Shown piece after piece: positions 22,203-34,927 of a stretch of 64,000 nucleotides of DNA (within the stretch, counting starts at the first letter, position 1; every line of letters begins with the position of its first letter). The stretch is taken from contig NC_033636.1 of the NCBI RefSeq assembly GCF_001540865.1, positions 7,294,434 through 7,358,433 on the forward strand, read 5' to 3'. The notes under the pieces are model-generated. The model did no database searches. It had not been told where the DNA came from and saw only the letters and a program-made list of their open reading frames with translations. Source of the stretch: Ananas comosus (Eukaryota; Streptophyta; Magnoliopsida; Poales; Bromeliaceae). The position numbers and the translations under genes are program-made.

Positions 22203-24374
22203 TAGGAGTCTTTGGCTCGGAAGGAAGAATGGAAATAAGTTCTTTCTCATCGAAAACAAATCAGCAGTAAATCAAGCCGTTTGTTATCGATAGTATTCTA
22301 ATAAAGGGCGCTCTCTCTCTCTCTCTCTCTATATATAGAGCCGAACACGAGCATAATGATCCAAACTAGCTCGTGTTCTATTCATTTATTAAATAAGCAA
22401 TCGATCTCGAACTTATTTTGAGCTGAAAAAGAGCTGGCTCTCGAACATCAAACTAAATCGCCAGTCCTAGATTATATCTAATTAGTTGTATTAAATATTC
22501 CTATATATATTTTGTGATCTAAATTTACACTATTGTATAGAGTACAGTAGGACGTTGCGGCAGCTAACTTTCCGCGTCCGGAAAATACTTCTCACATGCG
22601 GCTTTTGGCCAAAAGAGAAGCAGCACCTCTGCATGCTCACGCATATGGGATCTGTGAAATGCTCCAACAATAAGTACCCTCATTTTAAATAAATCTGTGT
22701 TTTGTTTCACCCAATCTCCCGCGCGAAAGTTTCTCACCTTGTCAAACTGCAAGCGCGCATGTTTGGAGGAGACTAGTAATTAAACTTGAATAGCGGATAC
22801 AGGGACCAGTTGGAAGCGTACGGTCTGCAAGCACCGACCCTGATTTTTATTTACGGCGCGAAAGCGCGATTTCATACGACACGAAATTACAACCTCTGTA
22901 TGATCTTCTGACCGAGGCAAAACAAACAGGCCCTTAGATATGGGAATCGAATTTAGAACCTCTTAAAATGGAGGACGCTTAAGTGCATGTGACTCTAACA
23001 TCCTATCATTCAAAAGATCTATCTAATAAAGGACGATTCAAGATTAGTTTTAACAATTGTATATTATTCAGTAATAACTTGTGCGTTATAAGAATTATTA
23101 CTATTGCTGCTGCTGCTGCTGTTGTTGTTATTGCCGCAAGTTAGGAGATTAAACAGTTATAAGTTTTTTGGCAATGAAGATTCAATTTGGATAGCATATT
23201 TCATGAATATGATAATTTTTCATATTCTAAAATATTACTTAGAGGCTAAATAAATATTGATCATACTTCTCATCTGGTTGGATCTATTTAATTTTGGAAC
23301 AAATTATTCGGTGATAACTTACACATTATGAAATTTTTATGTGTGAATATAAATTATCTTCCAAGGACTTAATTAACGATTAATTATGAGACGATTTACC
23401 TTGTTTCAAACAAATGCCTTGAAAATTGAATATGTTATATATATATTTCTAAATACTGTGTCATAATGTGGCTGACAAATTTAACTTATACTTTCACAAA
23501 ATTATAAATTAACAAATAATTTAGGGTGACTCAAGTGTGTTGTTATAAATAAAACAAATTTTACTATTGACAAAAATATATAATAAATTTATCATTATAC
23601 ACTAATTAAAGCCTAGCTTGCTTTATATTTTCGTCACTCGATTTATTAAGCAAAAAAATTTATATAATTTGTTGTCATGGCGGATGAATTCTTTTACTAG
23701 CATTTCTGTATAGCAGAATACTAAAAGACATTTTTTTTAATAATATATAAAAATAAAAAAATTGTACTTATTTTTTGTATTTTGTTGCTAAATAAAATTT
23801 TCAGATGTTTAAATTATAAGCACTATATACCATCCACTCGCCCAATCTTTACGTATGATTTGTGCTTTTTTCTTTTTTTTTTGTTTTTTTGGGAGATGTA
23901 TGATTTGTGCTTTAAAGTTAATAAAAATAGTAGCAATACCAAATAGTACCAATATTTGTAAGTTAAAAATTTACTAAACTAATTAATAATTCGGTAATTA
24001 AACTACTGTATAGAGAACACAACTGAACTAGATGACTACTAACAGCTAATTAAGATATGAAATAATTTTAAAAAAAATTAACTCAACTATATAACTATAA
24101 ATTTTAAGTAAAAAAAATAGAAACTAAAGAAGAATCAATGAAGAAATTAAAAAAAAAAAATACACAAAGATCCCCTGAACTTTAGCTCTTTTGCAAACAG
24201 ACATTTAAACTTTTAATTTTGGTAATAAACGCGCTAAACTTTATCTAGATTTCTCTTTTTAATTGAAGTTATTAATTTCACAATAATTTTGGTTGCATTA
24301 TTATAACGTCTAGAAATCAAATTTATAACTTTTCGACATCATTTACCTTGTGATCAAAAGATCACAAAATTGAT
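22203..24374. other. Intergenic, AT-rich, nothing firm
   Basis: A (CT)n runs at 22311-22330. The 'gagctggctctcgaacatca' neighbourhood at 22340-22470 resembles hAT-like element debris seen also at 35560-36290. A short GCT/GTT-type run lies at 23105-23135. No gene or complete repeat could be supported. Confidence 0.3.
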
Positions 24375-24990
24375 AATTTTTAACGGCCGGTATGGAATAT
24401 TTGCTAGTTCAATGGTGTAAAAAAATCGAAATCGGTTAAATTTTTGATAGAAAATTCTATTTACTACATAGAAAAAGATCAATAACTCCGATCTTAAATT
24501 GAAGGATCTAATTATCCATTTTTAAGACGTCGTTCGATTTTAACCATTCATTTTATACCGGCTTAATAAACTTTATTATGATTTCAAAAAATTACGAAAT
24601 TTATTTTCGACAAGTTTCAAATACAAAATTGACAATTTTTAATGGCCGGTATAAGATATTTGCTAGTTTAATGGTGTAAAAGAATCGAAATCGGTTATAT
24701 TTTTGATAGAAAATTCTATTCACTACATAGATAAATACCAATAACTCAATCTTAAATTGAAGAATCCGATCATCCATTTTTAAGACGTCGTTCGATTTTC
24801 ACTATTTATTTTATACCCGCTTGATGAACTTTATTATTATTTCAAAAAATTATAAAATTTATATTCTAGAAGTTTCAAATACTTTAAATCATATTTAACG
24901 GAGTGGATCGTCGATTCGGAAGCTCCATCATTGAAAACAATTTATGAGTATGCCGGGCTCTATATTCATAAGAGTATAGTAGCCCTAGCC
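24375..24990. mobile_element. (TA)n-associated hairpin element, copy 1 (left end decayed)
   Basis: The right end ('cggagtggatcgtcgattcg' through 'tatagtagccctagcc') abuts a (TA)n at 24991-25005 and belongs to the family intact at 34928-35471. The interior contains two tandem copies of a unit of about 240 bp ('aatcgaaatcggtta'... twice, near 24420 and 24680). The terminal hairpin word is centred on 'gccgggctc'. No left terminus was found. Confidence 0.5.
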
Positions 24991-25005
24991 TATATATATA
25001 TATAT

Positions 25006-27040
25006 AATGCAATTTTTTTCCTATTTTAACATATTAAAAAATAACAAAAATCGAAAATAGGTTCACTCTATTCTTCAATTATTGTACTCAATTAACAAAA
25101 CTAGAAGAAAAAAAAAAAGATCTTCTCATATTTTGAAGTCTTATAAAATTATATGTAGGTGATGTGATCAAAATAGATGTACAATTAAAATGAGGAGAGG
25201 GATTTATTATTATTATTATTATTTTAAATTAGAAACACTATATACAAACTAATATAAACCTAAATCTTATACCCACCAATCTAACATTTTAGACAATCTT
25301 TGTGAATTTTTATTATTAAAAAAAGCTAAAATAAAGAAAATTTCAGTAAATATCAGTTTTTTTATTTTTATTTTCTGACCTTCAAAAATTTAGATTTTGT
25401 CTCTTTAAAAGTTTATAAATATTCTCAGGAAGTGCGGCATTAATGGAGAGAGCAAAATAACCAAATTATCCTTATTATTTTGAAGCGTATTTTTCGTATA
25501 AATTATAAGAAATAGGCTGAACAGTGTTGGATCTCTGACGGAGGGGAGTTAATAAATGCAATAACTTAAAATATTGACATGGTAAAATATAAGTTTTTGA
25601 ATATTAAATAAAAAAAGTGAAAAAGCAGATATATATAAAAGAAAATTTTTTGTAATTTAGCCTTAAAATAAATAATAAAAGAAATATGAAAATATTGATC
25701 CTTGTATGATAAAATGAACGATTTACACCTACTTTTGGATGTATATACACACAGCATTAATTAATGCTTACAAATATAAAGTTGAGGGGTGTGTTTCAGA
25801 AGTTCCTCTTGTCGAGGGGTTTCCAAGCATTTTTACGAAAATGGCACTGTTACGCGTGATTACAATGCTTTGCACCCTTGGGAGTTGTGATACACATTTC
25901 CGGGCCAACTCGTACCCACGCGAGCGACCTACTGCCATAAAGATATGCATGTGAATTTGACATTCTTTGTCCTCGTTAGAAAAGTTCTGCCCTATGGGCT
26001 GTGAAAATTTTTTATATAAAATAGTATAAAAAGATACGAGGAATTGTTCATAATTCTTACATCTAATGTACTTTTTTAATTTTTTAATAAATTTTCATGT
26101 ATTACTTGCTTATAATGTATTGTAAGCTACATATAATAGAAATACCAAGAAAGACCCCCTATCAGACTTGCATATTATAGATAATTAGTCTATAAAAGAG
26201 TATTATTAATAATAATAATTGTCGCTACAATCAGATATATTTTAGAAGATGTTTTATTCTAGCGTCTTCAATATTTGGCATGTGCCGATATTATGATTAA
26301 ATATCGTCAATAAACATTTTTTTTATCAAATACTGATAAAAATTTTTCGACGCTATATTAAGACGTCGATATATTTATCCCGACATATATATTTTTACAA
26401 GTTTTGAGGTTATTCTTGCTGACGCTTTAAAGCGTCACTAGTTATTATTTAAAGTTGTGCAAGATTTATTGTAGTGAATATCAAACAGGATCTACAATTT
26501 TTGACATACAATTTTTTTTATTTGTTTATATATATGAATATTTTATTTAGTCTATCTTCTGAATGACTCCAATAATCTATAAATTTGATTGATAAGAAAT
26601 GTGATCAAATATTTAAAACAAAATATCATATTCGGACTTCAACTCACTTTTTCAAAAGAAGGTAAATCACTTCATAGGTCTCATGGATAGCACAAATTTC
26701 GAAGATACAAAAAATCAAACTTCTTAATATCGTATTGGAAAATCTTAATAGAAAATAAGTTATTCTTAAATAACTTATTTCGACGCCCAAACATATTCTG
26801 AATGTCTTAGAACGAATTCAACAAATTAAATTTTATTTTAAAATCTCTTTCATAGTATTTTAAAAGTAAGTGCACGACAAGAATTTAAGTGTCGTGACAA
26901 GAGATCGTGCCGAAAACTTATCAGGATGGTACAAGCCATGCAGATCACAAAATACATGTGTACCGACCCATGTAAATTTAAATGTCATGTTTATTAAATC
27001 TTTTGAATTTTTTTTGAGAAAATTACTTACTAGTTTAAAA
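25006..27040. other. Intergenic, AT-rich; CACTA-like end at about 26220-26476
   Basis: No gene is supported. The portion ending TTATTGTAGTG at about 26476 looks like the right end of a CACTA-type element with 'gacgctttaaagcgtc' palindromes inside. A matching left end is not clear. Short open frames at 25739-25954 and 26870-27055 show no domain. Confidence 0.35.
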
Positions 27041-27341
27041 AAGAAAAAAATTTAAATACCACCCCTATGGTTTCACGCTGTCTCATTTTAGTACTCTGTG
27101 CTTTAAAAGTATTACTTTCGTACCCTGTGTAAATTCGTTAAACCAAAATGTACTAAAATAAATATTCGATAAACGATATGTAGAGCATCTGAAATTTTTT
27201 GTATATAATTTAACAGAGGCGTTGATAAAAAGAAAAAAAATAAAATCTTATGGTACTAAAATAATACACTTTAAATTATAGGATATTAAAATAAAAAAGT
27301 GCAAAACTACAGGAATGATATTTAAAGTTTATTCTATAAAA
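27041..27341. mobile_element. Mutator-like MITE, 'ctatggtttc' family
   Basis: The left end 'tttaaataccacccctatgg' and inverted right end 'tttaaatatcattcctgtag' are alike. This is the same family as 62066-62644, whose 9-bp TSD is clear. The interior lacks any reading frame. Confidence 0.55.
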
Positions 27342-27659
27342 AATAGAAGGTTTTAAGATAAGCCATCGATACAGAACTGTCTCGTATCGATATCTTATTG
27401 ACACGATACGAAATGATAATATGGTCCGCACCGAATTGCTAGTGCCGAATTCGGGCCAGAAATTGACCGATGGGCACTTAAATCCTTGGTACACAAGATA
27501 TACTTATAAACCCGGTGCAGGGACGGGGCAATAATACATTGCGAATTATTGCCCGAACACGAACAGTATCTCTCTAAAATGGAATTAAAGAGCAGGCGAT
27601 CTACTGGGAATGCGACTGACAATGAGATGATAGAGAGAGAGAATGGGCGCGAAGGCGAG

Positions 27660-28076
27660 GTGTTGAATGGGTCGGATTCAGAGCGGATTTTTTTAAATTC
27701 AAAGTCAAATCAAAAATTTGAACCTGACGAATTTTGAAAATTCGTATCCAAACCTAACCAAGACAGAACATCCGAAATTCGAATCCGAAATAATTATTTC
27801 TTTTCACTATATTCGAAACATATTATATTAGAATCTAAATTTATAAAATATGAGTTCAAATGTAATATAAAATATTTATTTTTATTATAAAATGTAAAAT
27901 TAATTTGGATTTGGCTTTGAATCGGATAAAGAACAAAATCCATACCCTACTCCAAATCCGTATGGTTTTCGTTTTATACCCAAAATCGTATTAATTTAAG
28001 CATCAGATAAACCTGACCCACTCGGATCTGGGTTCAAGTAAAATTTCGGGTATTCGCACCAACTGACATCCCTAGT
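27660..28076. repeat. hAT-like non-autonomous element
   Basis: The ends carry 'gttgaatgggtcggattcag' on the left and 'ccaactgacatccctag' on the right, the loose inverse of a TAGGGATGTCA-type hAT end. The middle is rich in 'aaattcgaatcc' words. The left terminal bases are eroded, so no TSD is given. Confidence 0.4.
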
Positions 28077-28081
28077 GCCAA

Positions 28082-28250
28082 CAAGTACACAATCAACTGT
28101 ATCTAGCGCAGTTGACTAAGCACTTGATAATTGATATTCGAGTTTTCAAGTTCGAAACCTGATTGCTTTATATTTAAAAATAAATTATGAACGAAATAGA
28201 TGGTTTCCTACTTCTCTCAAAGAAAAAAAAAGAAAAAGAAAAAGAAAAAA
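28082..28250 (+). mobile_element. tRNA-derived SINE, second family
   Basis: Box A ('agcgcagttgactaagcact') and box B ('caagttcgaaacctgatt') stand about 45 bp apart, followed by a 3' part and an A/G-rich tail near 28230-28250. It resembles the copy at 48641-48789 more than the 18-kb family. No clean TSD was found. Confidence 0.55.
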
Positions 28251-28261
28251 AAGCCCTGAAC

Positions 28262-30232
28262 TAGGGTTAGCATTACTCAGCTAAAATAGAAATACTAAAT
28301 TGAATCGATAGAAATTTGTTGGTTCGATTCAATTTTATTTGGTACCATCCGGTCTTAAAAATTAGAAATTGAAAAAAAAAACTGAATTAATCGAAGTTTT
28401 AATAATTTTATGCATATCACTCTTAAATTAGTAAATATATATGTCTTGTATAATAATCAAATACTTAGATACATTAATTATTATTATTATTTTTAATTAA
28501 TAATTTTTAATATAAAAATAATTATGATTATATTTATATTTTGTAGTTGAAAAAGATTTAAAATTTTAAACGAAACAAACATATTTTATTGAAACCAAAT
28601 AATCTGAACCAAAATGACCGAATTATTCTAGTTCGATCCGATTCACTTCAATTTAAAAAATTTGCGCAAAATCGAACTGAATTGACCAATTCTCACCATG
28701 CTCCAAGTTCTTATATATCCAACAGCAACTCTACAGCAGAAAAGTGGATTTAAATTTTACACCCCTCCGTCAAAAGGCTAATATGTCGCACCAATCTTGT
28801 CAATGTTTTTCTAATATTACAGATTCAAAAAAAATGGTTTAAATCCTTGGTTTGAGAGATATTAAATTTACACCTAATTTTGGTTGTACAAATAGCATTT
28901 CTCTATATTCAAAGTACGAGTAGTATAAAACAACATTTATATTAGAATTATTTAACATTTTGGCGCTTTGTTAATAGTCGTATGAACTTTATAAGTATTA
29001 CGTCATTCAAATAGTTAAAATTTTACAACTAGTCATCTAAATTTATATTTTATTAGTTTAAAATTATTAGTATTGACCGCCAAATGAATAAAATTTTTCG
29101 ATTCCTCGACTAGTGTTAGTTATTTTAATTTGATGGAATATAAACTTAAAGGGATTAATCGCAACGAGCAATACTATCTGCACATTCCTAAACTAGATGT
29201 AAGATTAACACTCTGTCCATCCTAACTTCTAAGTCCCATATATATTCTTTTCATTGTCTAGATCGTAGGCGCTGGCTAACTATCTCAAAAGCACATTCTG
29301 ATAAGAAGAGTACATCCATCGCATGCCAGGCTCAACCACAGCGCTCACTTGTTTCGATCTGACTCAATCATCTAAACGTTAGGATTATTGTCAGGTCTTT
29401 TGCCGTTAGGTTTATTGTAAACCGCAGCCCCATTCAACTTATTAAACAATCCAACTTATTAGTCTCATGAATCTATTATCACGGGACAAGAAGTTGCAAT
29501 TATTCTAACCAGGCCACTAACAAATAGCCAGCATTTTGTCTTATTGACTTTTTTAAAAAAATTAAAACTTAAAAGAAAATTTTAGAATTTCATGATCGAG
29601 AGGGTATAAAATTTACACCTTTATAGGGTTGCATATAAAATGTGTGGAGATCCTATCAACTCTAGGCCATTGTTAAATTTGATCATATTATCAATATCAC
29701 ATAAAAAACTTTCAATTTTTAAATAAAAATTATTTAGTTTCAAAAGGTTGGGAGTTAAGAGAGAATCTTAATGAGAGGTTCAAAGTTAAGGGGCAATTTC
29801 AAACTGTTCTATAGATGGGGGTTCTCCATACATTTTACCGTCGACAATTTCCTAACACTGATGCTGCCCTTGCTTCTCGTTGATGTGCAAGTAGAGTGAT
29901 GTTGGCTTGTTGATAGTGCTATGTAAAATCTTATATGTTATTGATATATTGATAATTTGTACTACATTTTAAAATATATGTATAAACTAATTAAAATTTT
30001 TCGTACAGTAGATGTTAATATACTAATAAATAATAATATATAAAAATAATATAGGAAATGTTGGTGGAGATATCGCGGGGTGACACATGGAGTGATTCGG
30101 TTTGTTCGTCATGAGACGTCCCTCGATGTGTAGGCTGAATATGACTTTGCCGCAGAGCAAATCAGAGTGGAAACGATATGATCGGGTCCAAACCTCGAGA
30201 GTTGATCTCGAGGTATCAGCTTCTCAAGTTTT
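28262..30232. other. Intergenic, decayed repeats
   Basis: About 28262-28700 has inverted 'ggttcgattcaatttt'-like ends and is probably another hAT-type remnant. The rest (28700-30230) is low-GC sequence without convincing frames; the small open frame at 30102-30290 runs into the repeat at 30233. Confidence 0.3.
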
Positions 30233-30835
30233 GAGAATAGTTATTCGCGAATTATCAAAAATCCGAATAAAACGGTCCGTATACGATTAATTCTTAAAAA
30301 ATCGGAATAATACGCGAATTTTTTGGTTATATTTATTTTTCGTGAATAATTCGCGTATGCCAAACTATTCGGCTAAAAAAACGCGCAAATTTTTTTGGAT
30401 AAAATTCTTTTTTGGATTATTGTCAAAGTATTTCCGAATTATTCGCCAATTATTGAAAAACTTCATAAACTTTCGAAATATGTGGATCATGAAAAAGATG
30501 AAGATGAAAACAACAATAAAATTCGCTATTGTTTTTTTTACTTAATCTATTTTATTTTGTAGCTCTCTTTTTTATATGTTTTTAAGAATTTATAACTATA
30601 CATGCTAGTAGTATAAATCTAGAGAAAAAAATTATAGTTTAATAGTCGAATTTTTGATCCCGAATTATTAATTGGTGAACGTATAATATCCGTATAAATC
30701 GCGTATCTGAATAATTGACGAATCCGTTTTTTAAACCGTATTTTTCAACGAATTTAAAAATTAAGGTACGAATTTTATTCGAATCATATCCGTACCGAAT
30801 TTTTATCGAATACGAATGAACTAACTATGATTTTG
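30233..30835. repeat. Dispersed 'aattcgcgaattattc' element, copy 2 (long form)
   Basis: It begins 'atagttattcgcgaattatc' and ends 'cgaatacgaatgaactaact', with many ATTCGCG/CGCGAAT words. It ends like the shorter copies at 11660-11990 and 37410-37735 ('gaatttaaaaatta' then 'accgaatttt') but has about 270 bp more in the middle. Confidence 0.45.
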
Positions 30836-31067
30836 ATCGCTGATCCCGGCGAAAGTTGAGTCAAACGGGACCGCTCTACAATAGCAGCACTTAAAGCACC
30901 GTTCTGCACACGGCGTAGGCATGCAGTATGAAAGGGAATTCATTCGGTGCAGAACGCGGTGGTCCGGCGATGATTAGAGCGGTCTGGACGGACACTGTAA
31001 TGCTGGGCATTATGTGAGCGTACGAGAAAAGATACATAATGATTTTGATATAACATGCGATCTTTTA

Positions 31068-31880
31068 TTTAGGGGGCAATTATTTATATATTTCTGAAAA
31101 AAATTTTCAAACTGTTTGATTTATACCTCTTTGTACGTTAATGTTGAAAATATTTTTCTTACGTTCTAATCTATTTCAAATATAGCTGAAACGACCCAGC
31201 CCACTAGCAATAATAACTCGTTGGGCCCAACCACAACCCAAAATGCTTAAGCCCAGTTATTATTACTGGTGTCTAAGTCTCATATAAGGCTCTGATACCA
31301 AATGTAACGACCCAGCCCACTAGCAATAATAACTCGTTGGGCCCAACCACAACCCAAAATGCTTAAGCCCAATTATTATTACCAGTGTCTAAGTCTCATA
31401 TAAACCCAATGACAACCCCATTCCCATCCGATGTGGGACTATTGGGGTGTCACAATAGCCCTAGAGTTAAATTCTAGCAATAACTGTTATCTGTATAAAA
31501 TTATTATTTTGCCCTTTTAAGTATATTCTTTCGCAATCACCTACTTTTTTTATTTGTCCTTAAGTTAGGAGCACAAAAAGTACTTTTTTTATTTATCCTT
31601 TCACAATCGCCAATATTTTTTATTTGCCTTCATGTTAAGGGCAAAAGTGATATTTTGATTTTTTTTTTTTTAACTCAAGTAGATATTTAACTCACGTTTA
31701 ATCTAAATTAACTTAACGGGTGATAACTGTAGGGATATTTTAAAATAACGGAGAAACATATGAGAGTAATATTGAAAAAAAATGAAATTAATAAGATATT
31801 TTTGAAATTTTGAAAGATATACAGGTAAATATCTACTTGAGTTTCGAATAGGTCCATTCCTACATTTCTCCGTTTTTACC
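31068..31880. repeat. 'ggggcaattg' inverted-repeat element carrying a TRIM
   Basis: The left part 'gggggcaattatttatatat' and right part 'agatatacaggtaaatatct' match the family at 9956-10470 and 53440-53945. Duplicated 'tatttgcctt.a.gttaagggc' units occur in the middle, as in the other copies. The TRIM at 31187-31454 was inserted into it. Confidence 0.45.
31187..31454 (-). mobile_element. TRIM retrotransposon, internally deleted, TSD ATAGC
   Basis: On the minus strand a full LTR (31303-31454, TGTGACACC...GTTACA) is followed by the primer-binding site TGGTATCAGAGC (plus-strand complement 31289-31300, complementary to the 3' end of initiator tRNA-Met). A second LTR lacking its first third follows (31187-31287). 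ATAGC flanks the whole unit (31182-31186, 31455-31459). The LTR is related to those at 40376-41309. It encodes no protein. Confidence 0.85.
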
Positions 31881-33724
31881 AAAGTAGGGGCACCGAAGCT
31901 TCCCGTAATCTCTCAAGTTTATGTCCAAGATCAAACTAGATATCAACGCCGCAAAATCCAAATTATTTTTCATATAGATCAATGCTATCTGTACACTCAC
32001 AGAATATATATAAATATTACATCCCACCCATCTAAACCCCTATATTCAATCACCAGTCTTGTTAATTTATTTAATACTAAAAGTTTTTTTTAAAAAAATG
32101 TGAACTAAACCAAAAAATGTACACCTATATATAAATTAAAAAAATGCTTAATTTACGACCAAAAAGATTGTAATCTTCCAAACCCTAATCCAATAGCTAT
32201 TACAATTTAAGCAACACTTTTTGGTATTTAGAAAAAAATGAAAAGAAAAAGGGAATGATAAGACTATCGGACTAAATTTGGCTAAAATTACTCACGAGTC
32301 ACAAAAAAAATACTTCTTGTACATCTTAAAAAAGAAAAAAGAAAAAAGAAGAATAGATCTTATAATTTTTATTTTAGAATTAATAAAAAAATTTAAATAA
32401 TTTTTAATTAAAAAAATAATTAATATGATAAGTAAAATATTAATGATCTTGAGATAAAGCAGGTTTAAAATATATAATTTATTTTGGTCTGTATCTGTAA
32501 CATTACTCATATAAATAACGTTTTCCTCTCGTACAAATTGCTGACACGTCACTGTTTCGGGAGTTATATCATACTGTGGGGGTGCTGTACGATGAGAAAT
32601 GTTTTGGGTACCGTACCATTGGCTTAGCCCATTATTTTATTAATATATTAGTACATATATTGGTAGCTTAGAATTTTGGATTTAGGATATAACTAGCAAT
32701 GTACCCGTGCTTTGTCGGATGCGATTTTTAAGTTCACAAAGTCATTTAAAAGAGTCAAATGAAAATATTAATTTATACATATATATCTTATTCGGAAAGA
32801 GAGAAGAGAATATTAAATAAAAACTAAAGTCAGAGAGAGAGAGAGAGAGAGCACTTTCAAACTTTTAAATACGGTATATTTTACTCATAATATAGCAAAT
32901 TAAAAATTTTAAAAATATATAATTATTAAATTCAAATTTAAAATTATTTTAAATATTCATATTTTTTTGTTTGAAGAAAGAAAAAAAAAGAGCATTAAAT
33001 TAAAAATTAAACTAAGGGAGAGAGAAAAGCAGCATGCATATTTGTTAGTGAGAGGAAAAGGAAAAAAAAAATGTATGGATATTAAATTAAATAAAAATTA
33101 AGTAAGAGAGAAAGTACAATAGGGATTTAAAGTTTAAATTTTTGAAGTTGAAAATTTGGGAATAAATATTTTAAATTTTAAAATTATAAAATTTGAAATT
33201 TAGAACTTAAAATTTTGATATCCAAAATTTAAAATTTTATAATATAAAATTTTCAAACTCTCTCTCTTTCTCTATAGGGAGAGAGAGGAGAGAAGGGTGG
33301 TTTATGATGCACCAGATACACCGAAAATTGTCAGGGACACGAGGCAGCAAAGTAACATTAGTCCACGAACTTTAGTATATAGTAATTAGTCAACGGACTT
33401 TTGTATATAGTAATAGTGATAGTAATAGATGACGAAGATTAGGATTTAACAATGGTGAGTTGATGGCGATTTGATCGTTTGCTCGCTATTTATATAGTAA
33501 CTCCAAGAGTTTCAGGCACAGTATTTCGGACGCCTGAAAGTTTCCGGACTAAGCTACGTGAATCCGATCTTCTCACCGAACGCTAGCAGGAGTGATTTGG
33601 CAGAGTCACGACGGATTCGGATGCTAAAAGTGGTTTCAGGTACACAAAATGTAGCATTTTGGCTAAGTGCGAGGGTGGCCAGCTAGTGGTGTTGTTTGTG
33701 ATTGAGTAAAATAGTATATATATA
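31881..33724. other. Intergenic with repeat debris and an LTR fragment
   Basis: The portion 32690-33300 begins 'actagcaatgtacccgtgct' and contains (GA)n and 'aaatttaaaattt' words. About 33320-33715 looks like a minus-strand LTR fragment: inverted, it has a TATA-like CTATATAAATAG near 33495 preceded by 'ttcaggcgtccgaaatactg'. No gene is supported; the open frame at 32292-32552 is a product of low GC. Confidence 0.35.
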
Positions 33725-33954
33725 GAACTAGGCTAATATACTATTAATAGCACCAAGTTATTGGTGCTACCAACGTTTTGGCCATTGGATTAAGAGATGT
33801 GCAGTTAGGATAATGTGGGCCCTCTAGGGTTGAGTGGGTGGTTGGTTGAATAGTATGATCTAACGGGTGAAAATGATCAAAAGGGTATATCTAACGGTGG
33901 AAAGCTTGATAGCACCAAGTGCTTCGTGCTATTAATAGCATAGTAGTTGCACTC
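33725..33954. mobile_element. (TA)n-associated hairpin element, copy 2 (short form)
   Basis: The ends 'gaactaggctaatatactat' and 'attaatagcatagtagttgc' abut TA runs. The 5' subterminal hairpin is perfect: TAGCACCAA, loop GTTA, TTGGTGCTA. The 3' hairpin carries the same arms around 'caagtgcttc'. The interior starts 'ggccattggatta', as in copies 3, 6 and 7. There is no coding capacity. Confidence 0.65.
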
Positions 33955-33979
33955 ATATATATATATATATATATATATA

Positions 33980-34273
33980 GTTGAGCTAGGATACTTTTAC
34001 ATGTATCACCCCCATGGTGCTATTAGGTTTTTAGCCATTGGATCTACTTCTTGATTACTAATAGTCCTTGGATCAAATACTATTCCACCTACCATCACCT
34101 ACCACCACCTACTAATAGTCCTTGGATCAATAGTCCTTGGATCAAATACTATTCCACCTACCATCACCTACCACCACCTACCATCATCATCTCAACCTCA
34201 CATCTCTCTATCCAAGGGCTAAAAACACTATAGCACCATGGGGTGATACTGTAAAAGTATTCTTAGCTCGCAC
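33980..34273. mobile_element. (TA)n-associated hairpin element, copy 3 (short form)
   Basis: It starts 'gttgagctaggatacttt' directly after a (TA)n and ends 'aagtattcttagctcg'. Its terminal word 'atcacccccatggtgct' on the left returns inverted as 'agcaccatggggtgat' on the right. The interior contains a duplicated 'tagtccttggatcaa' stretch and 'ccaccta' repeats. Confidence 0.65.
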
Positions 34274-34335
34274 TGATATATTAATATATTGTATTAGTAT
34301 AGTATAGTATAGTATAATATACTATATATATATAA

Positions 34336-34880
34336 GTGAGCTTAGAAATACTAATCCGATAGCAAAACGGGCTCCGTTTGTCATCCATTCTTGTTTTTCG
34401 ATGATGGACGCCTTACGAATCGACGATCGCACCGTTGAATATGATCTATACCACTTGAAGTGTTTAGAAATCAAATTTTATACATTTTCGATATTATTCT
34501 CTTATCCATCGAGTGGACACAAAAATAAACGGCTGAAAATAAATATTCTTTAAAAAATAAAAATAGGAGTCTTGTAATCAAGATCAAGAGTATAGATCTC
34601 GTTTAAATAGTTTAAAGAATTTTCTAACAAAAATTAAATTAATTTGGATATCTTTACGCCGTTAAACGAGAAAATGTCTCATATCGACCTTTAAAATTAC
34701 AAATTTTAAAACCCTTTGATCATTAGGCAAATGATTTCGAAAAGATTTGAAATTTGATTTCTAAACACTTCAAGTGGTATAGATCATGTTTAACGGTGCC
34801 GATCGTCGATTTGGAGGCTATATCATAAAAAACAAATGGGTGGCAATGGAGCCCGTTTGCTATCAATAGTATTCTAGCTC

Positions 34881-34883
<3 letters not shown>
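34336..34883. mobile_element. (TA)n-associated hairpin element, copy 4 (long form)
   Basis: It is about 550 bp with long inverted ends. The left end has a 'gctccgtttgtcatcc' word, the right end has the inverse-type 'ggcaatggagcccgtttgc', and the right end 'tattctagctcaac' abuts a (TA)n. The interior arms contain 'atcgacgatcg.accgtt' and its inverse. It is closely similar to the adjacent copy 5. Confidence 0.7.
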
Positions 34884-34917
<34 letters not shown>

Positions 34918-34927
34918 AGTTATATAT

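Noticed and set aside
34051..34233. Short frame with repeated residues at 34051-34233
   Set aside because: It is a translation of duplicated transposon sequence ('tagtccttggatcaa'), not a gene.
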